NCBI GenBank assembly: GCA_963798655.1
Contig: CAWCUH010000023.1
Location: 62,001-126,000, forward strand
Source: CAVSMC01 sp963798655
GTDB lineage: Bacteria > Pseudomonadota > Gammaproteobacteria > Burkholderiales > Casimicrobiaceae
Length of the DNA stretch: 64,000 bases
Direction of reading: 5' to 3'
Shown here piece by piece: positions 7,346 through 14,770 of the stretch. Under the pieces are notes generated by a model. It searched no databases and was not told the DNA's origin. It saw only the letters and a list, made by a program, of their open reading frames with translations. How positions within the stretch are numbered: position 1 is the stretch's first letter; each line of letters starts with the position of its first letter. The position numbers and the translations under genes are program-made.

Positions 7346-9061
7346 ATGATCCGACTCTCTGACGACTGCGTCGCCGCCGTCATCGCGCGCTTCCTCAAGG
7401 CGCGCGGCGTCGATCGCGTTTTCGGCTTGTGCGGCGGCCACATCATGCCGATGTGGATGCGCATCGATGCCGAGGGCATCGCGATCATCGACGTGCGCGA
7501 CGAGCGCGCGGCCGTCTACATGGCGCACGCGTACGGCGAGCTCGGCGGCAAGCTCGGCGTCGCGCTCGTCACCGCCGGTCCGGGCGTGACCAACGCGATG
7601 ACCGGCATCGCGAACGCGCACGTTGCCAGGGCCCCGCTGCTGGTGCTGTCGGGAACGCCGCCGCGTGCGCAGGAAAATCGCGGCGCGCTGCAGGATATCG
7701 TCCACACCGACCTCGTGCGTTCGATTACGCGTTACGCGCGCAGCGTGCGCGAGCCGGCGCTCGCGCTGCAGGAGCTGGACGAGGCCGTCGCGCGCGCGTA
7801 CGGCGAAGGCGGCGAGCCCGGTCCCGTCTATCTCGATTTTCCGGTCGACACGCTGCGCGCCGACGTGCCGCGTGCAGTGCAGCGCGACGAGCATTTTCGT
7901 CCGAAGTCGCCCGCATCGATCGCGCCGCGTGCGGACCTCGCGCGCGCGGCGGCCGACATGCTGTGGTCGGCGCGACGGCCGCTCGTGATCAGCGGGCGCG
8001 GCGCGCGTCGAGCCGGTCCGTCGCTCACGCGATTGCTGGATACTCTCGGCGCCGCGCATCTCGACACCGGCGAGAGTCGCGGCATCGTGCCGGAGCAGCA
8101 TCCGTCGAGCGTCGGCGCGATGCGAGGCACGGTGATCGGTGAAGCCGACGTCGTGCTGACCGTCGGCCGCAGGCTCGACTTCCAGCTCGCGTATGGATCG
8201 CCGGGCGTGTTCGGCGATGCGCGTTTCCTGCGCATCGCAGACACCGCATCGGAGCTGCGGGACAACCGTCGCGGCGACGTCGAAATCCTGGCGAACTGCG
8301 CCGATGCACTCGACGCAATCGTCGCCGCCGCAGCGTCGCGCTCGCCGGCCGTCGATCGCGAATGGCTGCGCTCGCTTCGCGCGCGTCACGACGAACGCGT
8401 GCGCAAGCTTCGCGACGCGATGCAATCGGCGCCGCCGGGCAGCGACGGCTTCATGCATCCGAACCGTGTCCTCGCGACGCTGCAGCAGAAGATCGGCGAC
8501 GACGCGATCGTCGTCGCCGATGGCGGCGATTTCCTGAGCTTCGCGCGCGTCGCGCTCGCCGCGTCGTCGTATCTCGATCCGGGCCCGCTCGGTTGCATCG
8601 GCGTCGGCACGCCGTTCGGCATCGCCGCGTCGCTCGCCTGCCCCGATCGCACGGTCGTCGTCGCGACCGGCGATGGCGCATTCGGCTTCAACGCGATGGA
8701 GATCGACACCGCGGTGCGGCACCGGGCACCGCTGCTGATCGTCGTCGCGAACAATGGCGGCTGGCAGATCGAGGTGCACGACCAGGCCACGACGTACGGC
8801 AGGGTCGTCGGCACGCGGTTGCAGCGCGCCGATCACGCCGCGATGGCGCGCGCATTCGGCATGCACGCCGAGCGCGTCGAGCGCGCCGACGATTTGCCCG
8901 CGGCGCTCGATCGCGCGCTCGCACACCGTCCGGCGCTCCTCGACGTGCTGGTGACGACGGACGCCGTGTCCTCGGACGCAAAGAGCGGCCTCGCACGGGT
9001 GCCGGATCTCCAGCCGCTCGCCGCATGGGACGACGCGGAGCGCGCGTGGCGAGCGACGTGA
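7346..9061 (+). CDS. Thiamine-diphosphate-dependent enzyme (acetolactate synthase / 2-hydroxyacyl-CoA lyase-like)
   Basis: This 571-aa protein has the three-domain layout of ThDP enzymes. The N-terminal Pyr domain carries the catalytic glutamate in RDERAAVY (Glu53) and LVTAGPGVTNAMTG. A central DHS-like domain spans about residues 190-320. The C-terminal PP domain carries the metal/ThDP motif GDGAFGFNAMEID (from residue 442) with the asparagine pair at 469-470 in VVANNGGW. It differs from the biosynthetic acetolactate synthase of this window, with GLCGGHIMPMW where that enzyme has GYPGGAVLN. The GFNAME type of PP motif occurs in oxalyl-CoA decarboxylase/2-hydroxyacyl-CoA lyase relatives. Its place 28 bases after hcmA suggests action on an acyl-CoA or ketone in the same pathway, for example lyase cleavage of 2-hydroxyisobutyryl-CoA. 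That is inference, and decarboxylase or synthase activity is possible. Confidence 0.75.
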   Translation: MIRLSDDCVAAVIARFLKARGVDRVFGLCGGHIMPMWMRIDAEGIAIIDVRDERAAVYMAHAYGELGGKLGVALVTAGPGVTNAMTGIANAHVARAPLLVLSGTPPRAQENRGALQDIVHTDLVRSITRYARSVREPALALQELDEAVARAYGEGGEPGPVYLDFPVDTLRADVPRAVQRDEHFRPKSPASIAPRADLARAAADMLWSARRPLVISGRGARRAGPSLTRLLDTLGAAHLDTGESRGIVPEQHPSSVGAMRGTVIGEADVVLTVGRRLDFQLAYGSPGVFGDARFLRIADTASELRDNRRGDVEILANCADALDAIVAAAASRSPAVDREWLRSLRARHDERVRKLRDAMQSAPPGSDGFMHPNRVLATLQQKIGDDAIVVADGGDFLSFARVALAASSYLDPGPLGCIGVGTPFGIAASLACPDRTVVVATGDGAFGFNAMEIDTAVRHRAPLLIVVANNGGWQIEVHDQATTYGRVVGTRLQRADHAAMARAFGMHAERVERADDLPAALDRALAHRPALLDVLVTTDAVSSDAKSGLARVPDLQPLAAWDDAERAWRAT

Positions 9062-10143
9062 GCCGCGGCATCCTCAGGTATCTCGAGCACGATCCGGTGC
9101 TGACGCCGCCGCATGCGTTCGCGCCGACGGCGTATGCGATCGGCCGCACGCGCGCCGGCACGTCGCTGACGCTGCGCGACTTCGCGACCGTGCGCGCGGA
9201 TGGTGAAACGATCACGCTCGGCGACAACGGCTACTTCGGCGAGCGCGCGACCGCGCACATTGCCGATGGCCTGCTGTCGACGACGATGGGCCACGACGTC
9301 ACCGTCGGCCGGTTCGGCCTCGTGCACGCATGCGCGCTCGGCGACGGCGTCGTCGTCGCCGACGGCGCGACGGTGATGGACGGCGCGCTCGTCGGCGCGC
9401 ATGCGCTCATCGCGCCGGGCGCCGTCGTGCCGCCGCGCAAGCAGCTCATCGGCGGGTTGGTCTACGAAGGCCATCCCGCGCAGCCGACGCGTCCGATATC
9501 GCGCGCCGAGCTGGAAATGGCGGCCGCGGCGATTCGTGCCGGCGGCGCGCTGCGCGATTACGCCGCATTCCCGTTACCGCCGCTCGACCTGCAGCCCTTC
9601 GTCGGCGAAGCGCTCGGCGGCGGCCCGCTGTACGCGAAGGCCGGTCGCTCGCCGAGCGTTCGCGACGCGTATGTGGCACCGACGGCCGCGCTGATCGGCC
9701 ACGTCGCGCTCGCAGCGCGCTCGAGCGTGTTCTTCGGTTGCGTGCTCGACGCCGGCGACGCCCGCATATCGATCGGCGCCTGCACCAACGTCCAGGACAA
9801 CTCGCTGCTCGTCACCGACCGTGCGCGTGGCGACCTCGTCGTGGGCGAGCGCGTGACGATCGGCCACAATGTGCGGATGAGCTCGGGACGCGTCGACGAC
9901 GACGCGCTGATCGGCATGGGCGCGATCGTCGGCGACCACGTCGTCGTCGAGCGCGGCGCCTGCATTGGCGCCGGTGCCTGGGTCGAATCTGGGACGGTCG
10001 TCGACGCCGGATGGATCTGGGCCGGTCGGCCGGCGCGGCCGTTTCGCGCGGTGAAGCCGATCGAGCGGGCGGAGTTCACGCGCGCCTGCGACGTGTACAT
10101 CCGCTACAGCGGCGACTATCTCTCGGTGGCGCGCGGCGGTTGA
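9058..10143 (+). CDS. Double hexapeptide-repeat (gamma-carbonic anhydrase-like) protein
   Basis: The 361-aa product carries two left-handed beta-helix regions. Residues about 45-145 include a run of hexapeptides (LLSTTMGHDVTVGRFG, VVVADGATVMDGALVGAHALIAPGAVVPP) and YEGHPAQPTR. Residues about 205-330 repeat the pattern (SVRDAYVAPTAALIGHVAL, VQDNSLLV, VTIGHNVRM, ALIGMGAIVGDHVVVE, WIWAGRPARPFR). This is the gamma-carbonic anhydrase/PaaY/CaiE fold. Such proteins bind metal with histidines between subunits and act as carbonic anhydrases or CoA thioesterases. A tandem duplication in one chain is unusual. The GTG at 9058 overlaps the TGA of the thiamine enzyme; a GTG at 9046 is the alternative. It is the last gene of the operon, and its 3' end overlaps the convergent gntR gene by 28 bases. 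Catalytic role unknown; a CoA-thioester accessory is plausible. Confidence 0.72.
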   Translation: MSRGILRYLEHDPVLTPPHAFAPTAYAIGRTRAGTSLTLRDFATVRADGETITLGDNGYFGERATAHIADGLLSTTMGHDVTVGRFGLVHACALGDGVVVADGATVMDGALVGAHALIAPGAVVPPRKQLIGGLVYEGHPAQPTRPISRAELEMAAAAIRAGGALRDYAAFPLPPLDLQPFVGEALGGGPLYAKAGRSPSVRDAYVAPTAALIGHVALAARSSVFFGCVLDAGDARISIGACTNVQDNSLLVTDRARGDLVVGERVTIGHNVRMSSGRVDDDALIGMGAIVGDHVVVERGACIGAGAWVESGTVVDAGWIWAGRPARPFRAVKPIERAEFTRACDVYIRYSGDYLSVARGG

Positions 10144-10847
10144 GCCGACGCGGCGCTGCTCGCCGCCGACACGTCGAGCTGCACGTTGATCGCCGCGTTG
10201 GCGAGATGTGCGCGTGCAAGCGCCGTCGCCGCGTCGGCGTCGTGCTCGGCGATCGCGCGCAGCATCTGTTCGTGCTCGGTCCACACCTGCCGGCGATAGT
10301 CGCGGTGCTGCAGCACCTCACGCATCGCGCGGCGCAGATGGTTCCACAGCTGGCGCATCGTGTCGACGAACAGCTGGTTGCCGGACATCTCGTAGACGTG
10401 CATGTGAAAGCGCATGTCGGCGGCGATCAGGCTTGCGATCGAGCCTTCGCGCATCGCGCGCTGGCCGTCGGCGACGATCTCGCGCGCGCTCTCGACGTCG
10501 CGCTCGCTCGCGCGCTCGGCAGCAAGGGCCGCGGCGAGCGGATCGAGACCGAGCCGCAGCTCGTAGATCGAGCGCATGAATTCCCGGTCGAGCGGCGCCA
10601 CCATCAATCCGCGCCGGCCGGCCTCGGTGACGAAGCGCTGTTGCTTCAGCAGCAGCAGCGCCTGGCCGACCGGCTGCCGCGACACCGACAGCTTCGCGGC
10701 GACGCTCTCCTGCGTCAGCCGCTCGCCGGGCTCGAGCCGGCCCTCGCAGATCGCGTCGAGAATGGTCTGGTATGCCTGCTCGACGATCGTCGGCTGCGGC
10801 GCGATCGTTTCCATCGCAAAGCCGCGCGACGGGCTATCGGCGGACAC
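10116..10847 (-). CDS. GntR family, FCD-type transcriptional regulator
   Basis: The 243-aa product has an N-terminal winged helix (about residues 20-85: ILDAICEGRLEPGERLTQESVAAKLSVSRQPVGQ is split between recognition elements) and an FCD ligand domain (about 95-220). The FCD domain shows the expected metal/effector positions: MRSIYELRLGLDP, then DMRFHMHVYEMSGN, then the terminal histidine in EHEQML and HDADAATALARAHL. FadR-type GntR proteins usually repress catabolic operons and release DNA on binding an acid or acyl-CoA. It converges with the mutase operon, overlapping its last gene by 28 bases, and is the obvious candidate regulator. An ATG 33 bases downstream (10814) could also be the start. 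Confidence 0.85.
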   Translation of the reverse strand: MSADSPSRGFAMETIAPQPTIVEQAYQTILDAICEGRLEPGERLTQESVAAKLSVSRQPVGQALLLLKQQRFVTEAGRRGLMVAPLDREFMRSIYELRLGLDPLAAALAAERASERDVESAREIVADGQRAMREGSIASLIAADMRFHMHVYEMSGNQLFVDTMRQLWNHLRRAMREVLQHRDYRRQVWTEHEQMLRAIAEHDADAATALARAHLANAAINVQLDVSAASSAASAQPPRATER

Positions 10848-10905
10848 GGTGCGCTCGCATGATCGTCGATGATACCGGTTCGTCGAGCCTGCGCGCCGCG
10901 CCGCT

Positions 10906-10911
10906 TATAAT
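10906..10911 (+). promoter_or_regulatory. Perfect -10 hexamer upstream of ppa
   Basis: TATAAT lies 27 bases before the ppa start in the 91-base gap between divergent gntR and ppa. No good -35 is seen at the usual distance. Confidence 0.4.
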
Positions 10912-10938
10912 CGCCGCTTCGACGTTGATCGCGACGCC

Positions 10939-11493
10939 ATGAGACTCGACCTCGTTCCCGCAGGCCATGACGTCCCGAACGACTGCAACGTGATCGTCGA
11001 GATCCCGATGCACGGCGACCCGATCAAGTACGAGGTCGACAAGGAAACGGGCGCCGTGTTCGTCGACCGGTTCATGTCGACGTCGATGCACTACCCGTGC
11101 AACTACGGCTACATTCCGGCGACGCTGTCCGACGACGGCGATCCCTGCGACGTGCTCGTGCTCTCGCCGGTGCCGCTGATCACCGGTGTCGTCGTGCGCT
11201 GCAGGCCGATCGGCATGCTCAAGATGGACGACGAAGCGGGCGGCGATGCAAAGATCCTCGCGGTGCCGATCGACAAGCTTTCCGGGCTGTACCGGTCGAT
11301 CCAGTCGCCGCGCGACCTTCCCGAGATCACGACGCGCCAGATCGCTCACTTCTTCGAGCACTACAAGGATCTCGAGCCGGGCAAGTGGGTGCGCGTATCG
11401 ACGTGGGTCGACGCGCACGAAGCGAAGCAGGAGATCGTCGACAGCATCGCGCGCTATCGCCGCTCGGCGGAGCGCAACCGCGCGCCGGATTGA
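10939..11493 (+). CDS. ppa: Inorganic pyrophosphatase (family I)
   Basis: This 184-aa soluble Mg-dependent pyrophosphatase hydrolyses PPi to two phosphates and so drives biosynthetic reactions. The family signature DDGDPCDVLVL (about residues 73-83) supplies metal-binding aspartates. Other conserved parts are EIPMHGDPIKYEVDKETG near residue 23, FVDRF, YPCNYGYIPATL, a second acidic site KMDDEAGGDAK, and FFEHYKDLEPGKWV. Length matches the hexameric bacterial form. It stands alone with its own -10 sequence and is followed after nine bases by the DMT exporter. In theory it also pulls the PPi-forming acyl-CoA ligase reaction of the preceding operon, but it is a general housekeeping enzyme. Confidence 0.97.
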   Translation: MRLDLVPAGHDVPNDCNVIVEIPMHGDPIKYEVDKETGAVFVDRFMSTSMHYPCNYGYIPATLSDDGDPCDVLVLSPVPLITGVVVRCRPIGMLKMDDEAGGDAKILAVPIDKLSGLYRSIQSPRDLPEITTRQIAHFFEHYKDLEPGKWVRVSTWVDAHEAKQEIVDSIARYRRSAERNRAPD

Positions 11494-11502
11494 TCGGCCG
11501 CG

Positions 11503-12378
11503 ATGGGCGCGCCGCCACGCGGCGGGCTCGGCGCGCGCTTCTTCCCGGCGCTGTTCGTGCTGCTGTGGGGCACGGGCTTCATCGCGGCGAAATACGGGCT
11601 GCCGTACGCCCCGCCGCTGTCGTTCCTGCTGCTGCGCTTCGCGCTCGTGGCCGCGCTGATGGCGCTCGTCGCGATCGTGACCGGCGCGACGTGGCCGCGG
11701 CGTGCGATCGACTACGCGAACGTCGCGATCTCGGCGTGGCTCGTGCACGGCGCCTATCTCGGCGGCGTGTTCGTCTCGCTCGCCTCCGGCATGCCGGCGG
11801 GAACGTCGGCGATGCTCGTCGGTCTGCAGCCGCTGCTCACCGTGCTGATCGCTCGCGGCTGGTTGCGCGAGCGCGTCGTCGCGCGACAGTGGATCGGTCT
11901 CGCGCTCGGCCTCGCGGGCGTCTATTTCGTCGTTCGCAATCGCATCGACCTTTCCGGCGATCTGATCGGTCTCGTTCCGTCCGCCGTCGCGCTCGTCGGC
12001 ATCAGCGTCGGCACGCTGTGGCAGAAGCGCTATTGCACGCACGTCGACTTGCGCAGCGGCGCCGTCATCCAGTTCAGCGCGTGCGCGCTGCTCTATGCGC
12101 CGCTCGTGCTGATCTTCGAGCAGCGCGCGATCCAGTGGACGCCGCAGTTCGCGTTCGCGCTCGGCTGGTCGGTGCTCGTATTGTCGGTCGGTGCGATCAG
12201 CCTGCTGTACTGGCTGCTGCGTCACGGCGCAGCGTCGAACATCGCGCGGCTGTTCTACCTCGTGCCGCCGGTGACGGCCGTGCAGGCGTGGCTCTTTTTC
12301 GGCGAAACGCTCGACGCGCTCGCGATCGCGGGCATGGCGCTGATCGCCGCCGGCGTCGCCCTCGCCCGCGCCAAATAG
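11503..12378 (+). CDS. EamA/DMT superfamily transporter
   Basis: This 291-aa integral membrane protein contains ten hydrophobic segments in two EamA halves, roughly residues 10-140 and 150-290. Recognisable elements are LWGTGFIAAKYGLPYAPP in the first helix pair, PAGTSAMLVGLQPLLTVLIA at the end of the first half, and PPVTAVQAWLFFGETL in the second half. The second half corresponds to the family's conserved E near the last helices. Such carriers export amino acids or other small metabolites, and the substrate is unknown. It follows ppa by nine bases and converges on the RDD gene, with only ten bases between the two stops. Confidence 0.87.
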   Translation: MGAPPRGGLGARFFPALFVLLWGTGFIAAKYGLPYAPPLSFLLLRFALVAALMALVAIVTGATWPRRAIDYANVAISAWLVHGAYLGGVFVSLASGMPAGTSAMLVGLQPLLTVLIARGWLRERVVARQWIGLALGLAGVYFVVRNRIDLSGDLIGLVPSAVALVGISVGTLWQKRYCTHVDLRSGAVIQFSACALLYAPLVLIFEQRAIQWTPQFAFALGWSVLVLSVGAISLLYWLLRHGAASNIARLFYLVPPVTAVQAWLFFGETLDALAIAGMALIAAGVALARAK

Positions 12379-12388
12379 AATAGGGACG

Positions 12389-12886
12389 CTATTTGTCGGT
12401 CGTGATTCGCGTGCCGGCGACGCGATCGTGCAGGAACTGGCGATCGCGATCGACGAGGGCCCAGAGAAAATTCAGCGTCACGAGCCACGCGGCGTGTGCG
12501 CCGAGGCCGAGCCGATGCAGCGCCCCGTACGCGGCGAGCGCAACCGCCGGGCCGATCCATGTGGCGAGGTAGCGCGCGAGCGCGCGCTTGCGATCCACCG
12601 GCCCCCCATCGACGGTGACGATGCGCAAGCGCCATGTCTTCATCGCGAGCGTGCGCCGGCCGCCGCTCCACGACACGACGAAGTAGACGGCGGCCACGCC
12701 CAGCATCGCGCACGACAGCACGACCCGCTGGGCGAAGCCGGGCAGCTGCAGCTGCGGCCCGCCGGCCGGCGCCGGCGTCACCAGCGGGGCGAGCGCGAAG
12801 CCGCACACCAGGATCACGGCTGCGACCAGCAGCGATTCGTAGCCGAGCGACGCGAGCCGGCGCACGAGCGGCGCGTTCGGCTTCAC
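12389..12886 (-). CDS. RDD family membrane protein
   Basis: The product is 165 aa, with the RDD hallmark near the N-terminus (VRRLASLGYESLLVAAVIL) and hydrophobic spans at about residues 20-42, 60-82 and 115-150. A typical RDD-family mid-section GGRRTLAMKTWRLRIVTVDGG lies in between. The family is widespread and poorly defined. The start is a GTG at 12886 that overlaps the TGA of the DUF3106 gene (GTGA), giving the normal family length. A longer in-frame ORF to 13204 is a shadow of that gene. It is the last member of a four-gene leftward operon with an ECF sigma factor. Confidence 0.8.
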   Translation of the reverse strand: MKPNAPLVRRLASLGYESLLVAAVILVCGFALAPLVTPAPAGGPQLQLPGFAQRVVLSCAMLGVAAVYFVVSWSGGRRTLAMKTWRLRIVTVDGGPVDRKRALARYLATWIGPAVALAAYGALHRLGLGAHAAWLVTLNFLWALVDRDRQFLHDRVAGTRITTDK

Positions 12887-13407
12887 TTCGAAGGCGGCTG
12901 GGCAGGGGCTGGACTCGGGTGAGGCGGCGCCGACGGCGGACGCGCGGCGCGCCCCGGCGGCGCAGGATGCGGCGGCCGCGTCGCGAGCTCGCGGCGCGTC
13001 TCCGGCGGAAGCGTCTGGTACTGCTCCCATTTCTCGCGCACTTCCTGCTTCTGGTCGGGCGGCAGGCTGCGCAACGACTTGTACTGCTCGCGCGCAGCGC
13101 GCCGCTGCTCGGGCGTCAGCTGCGACCAGCGCTGCATCTGGCCGCGGATCCGCTCCTGATCCTTCGGCGCCATCGACGGATACCGCTCGGCGATGCCGCG
13201 CCATTTGGCCTTGCGCTGGGCATCGAGCTTGTCCCAGTCACGTTCGAGCGGCGCCAGCACCTGGCGCTCGCCGGGCCGCAACTCGGACCATGCGGGGGAC
13301 CTCGCGATCGGCTGCGCGACGGCGCCAGCGGCAATCGCCGCGGCGAGCAGCCCGCTGCCGGCGACGAGGATCAGGAGCCGCCGTCGTTGCCGTGCGTTTT
13401 CAGCCAA
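12883..13407 (-). CDS. DUF3106 exported protein
   Basis: This 174-aa product carries a basic n-region, a hydrophobic stretch and a cut region near AVAQP, so it is a periplasmic protein. The mature part is a charged, helical arrangement of short repeats (WRGIAERYPSM, RIRGQMQRWSQLTPEQRRAAREQYKSL, REKWEQYQTLPPETRREL), the DUF3106 pattern. These repeats resemble metal- or stress-sensing CpxP/Spy-like helices. A proline-rich tail follows (about residues 150-174). The start is a TTG at 13407, chosen because it is the only nearby start that produces an intact signal peptide; it lies inside the end of the DUF3619 gene. Together with the sigma factor it may form an envelope-stress unit, which is inference. 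Confidence 0.72.
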   Translation of the reverse strand: MAENARQRRRLLILVAGSGLLAAAIAAGAVAQPIARSPAWSELRPGERQVLAPLERDWDKLDAQRKAKWRGIAERYPSMAPKDQERIRGQMQRWSQLTPEQRRAAREQYKSLRSLPPDQKQEVREKWEQYQTLPPETRRELATRPPHPAPPGRAARPPSAPPHPSPAPAQPPSK

Positions 13408-13787
13408 TTCTGGAATCCCCTGTCCAGGTAGGCGTCGATCGGAAGATCCGAGGTGAGAATCGCGGTGTCCACTTCTTCGAGCTCGACGACCTGCTGCCAA
13501 GCGCGCCATTGCTGGTAGCCGAGGGCGAGGACGACCGCGAGCGCGAGGCCCAACCAGAGCGTCGCGCGCGAGATGATCGGCCGGCCGCTGCGGCCGCCGG
13601 GCGCTCCGCCGCTGGCGAATGCCGGCGTCAGCTGCATTGCGTGGGCGGGCTCGGGCTCGCCGAGCCGGGCGAGCGCCGCGGCGCGCGCCTGCTGCAGCCG
13701 GTACGCGGTGCCGGCGCGCAGATCGCCCGCGCCGGCATCCAGCGCCGCGACGATCTTGCGTTCGAGCGAGTCGTTCCCGGGCGTCAC
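13371..13787 (-). CDS. DUF3619 single-pass membrane protein, possible anti-sigma partner
   Basis: The 138-aa protein has a cytoplasmic N-terminal part (LERKIVAALDAGAGDLRAGTAYRLQQAR), one transmembrane helix at about residues 74-92 (LWLGLALAVVLALGYQQW) and a short periplasmic tail with acidic residues (EEVDTAILTSDLPIDAYLDRGF). This is DUF3619, regularly encoded behind an ECF-like sigma factor in Burkholderiales. That context suggests a role as its membrane anti-sigma or sensor, not demonstrated by sequence. The start is a GTG at 13787 overlapping the sigma factor's TGA (GTGA). Confidence 0.78.
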   Translation of the reverse strand: MTPGNDSLERKIVAALDAGAGDLRAGTAYRLQQARAAALARLGEPEPAHAMQLTPAFASGGAPGGRSGRPIISRATLWLGLALAVVLALGYQQWRAWQQVVELEEVDTAILTSDLPIDAYLDRGFQNWLKTHGNDGGS

Positions 13788-14434
13788 AGCGTTATTCCTT
13801 TGGCGCGGAGCATTTCGGCCAGCGCGTGCACCGCACGCGAGCAGTGGGTCTTCACGCTCCCCTCGGAACAGCCCATCGCCGCGGCGGTCTCCGCTACGTC
13901 GAGTTCTTCCCAGTAACGTAGTAGAAAGGCTTCCCGTTGACGCATCGGGAGCCGCGCGAGCGCGGCCTCGACGGCGGCGACGATCTGCGACTGCTCGAGC
14001 TGGATCGCGGGATCGGCAAGCTGCGTGGAGGCCGATTTCGCCGGCAGGCTCTCGAGAGGGTCGAACTCGTCGTCCTTGTCGTCGCCCTTGCCGAGCGCGG
14101 AGAGCAGCGTCGTCCACGTCGAACGCACTTTCTGGCGTCGAAAGTGGTCGTGGATCGTGTTCTGCAGGATCCGCTGGAACAGCATCGGCAGCTCGGCCGG
14201 CGGCTTTCCAGCGTATTTCTCGGTCAGCTTGAGCATCGCGTCCTGGACGATGTCGAGCGCCGAGTCCTCATCGCGAACGGCGAACATCGCCTGCTTGAAG
14301 GCGCGTCGTTCGATTTCGGCGAGAAAGAGCGAAATTTCCTGATGCGTGGCCAGTGGGAGATCCGTCCATCCGGGACCAACGTCCTCGCTGCGGCAAACAG
14401 CCCCAGGGACCGTCAGTTCCGATTGCGCGGGCAT
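13784..14434 (-). CDS. ECF-like RNA polymerase sigma factor
   Basis: The 216-aa product contains sigma region 2 (AMFAVRDEDSALDIVQDAMLKLTEKY, FQRILQNTIHDHFRR; about residues 50-105). A variable acidic linker follows (GKGDDKDDEFDP), then sigma region 4 with the helix-turn-helix ALARLPMRQREAFLLRYWEELDVAETAAAMGCSEGSVKTH split over about residues 155-195. It would direct RNA polymerase to a small regulon. The start is uncertain: homologues as I recall them begin near the segment ATHQEISLFL, which here follows a CTG at 14353. The only ATG upstream is at 14434, used here. It heads a leftward operon with DUF3619, DUF3106 and RDD genes, joined by 4-base overlaps, and diverges from ilvI. Confidence 0.85.
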   Translation of the reverse strand: MPAQSELTVPGAVCRSEDVGPGWTDLPLATHQEISLFLAEIERRAFKQAMFAVRDEDSALDIVQDAMLKLTEKYAGKPPAELPMLFQRILQNTIHDHFRRQKVRSTWTTLLSALGKGDDKDDEFDPLESLPAKSASTQLADPAIQLEQSQIVAAVEAALARLPMRQREAFLLRYWEELDVAETAAAMGCSEGSVKTHCSRAVHALAEMLRAKGITL

Positions 14435-14770
14435 TATAGGGGGCGGCGGCGGAGCGACGTTTGTGCACTGCAACGGCTTGACCACGCAGTTGATGCCCGG
14501 TAACGTTACGCATCGGCCCGAGCGGGTCGATGTTGTGCTGCAAAAACGGCCGGTTGCGCTCCCTCCGACGCGCCAAAAGCGCGGCGGAGCACCCCGAGGA
14601 GTGCAGTCGGCGTTGACGCCAACGGCGCCTATCCGACGCCCGACGCCTTGGTGGGCGCGCCCCATCCGCATTGCCCGCCGGAGTTTTGCATGCGAAAGGT
14701 CGATGTTCGCACTCGCACGGCTCGCGCCGGCGTTGCGCACGCGATCGACATCAATCATCAGGGGCATGCC
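14435..14770. promoter_or_regulatory. Divergent sigma factor/ilvI upstream region with a hairpin
   Basis: This 336-base gap should hold promoters for both directions. A TTGACC (14478-14483) sits 17 bases before a weak TAACGT (14501-14506) on the plus strand. A hairpin with two 5-bp arms on each side of one mismatch spans 14563-14589 with a CAAAA loop and could be part of an ilv leader. I found no convincing Ile/Leu/Val-rich leader peptide. An in-frame ATG at 14690 could extend IlvI, but the segment looks non-coding. Confidence 0.35.

Noticed and set aside
5389..7488. 699-codon minus-strand ORF
   Set aside because: Antisense shadow of hcmA with no recognisable domain.
7346..9061. Second biosynthetic acetolactate synthase
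   Set aside because: Lacks the GYPGGAVL motif and an adjacent regulatory subunit, and sits in a catabolic operon.
12887..13204. Long N-terminal extension of the RDD protein
   Set aside because: Composition is a shadow of the DUF3106 gene; the GTGA start at 12886 fits the family.
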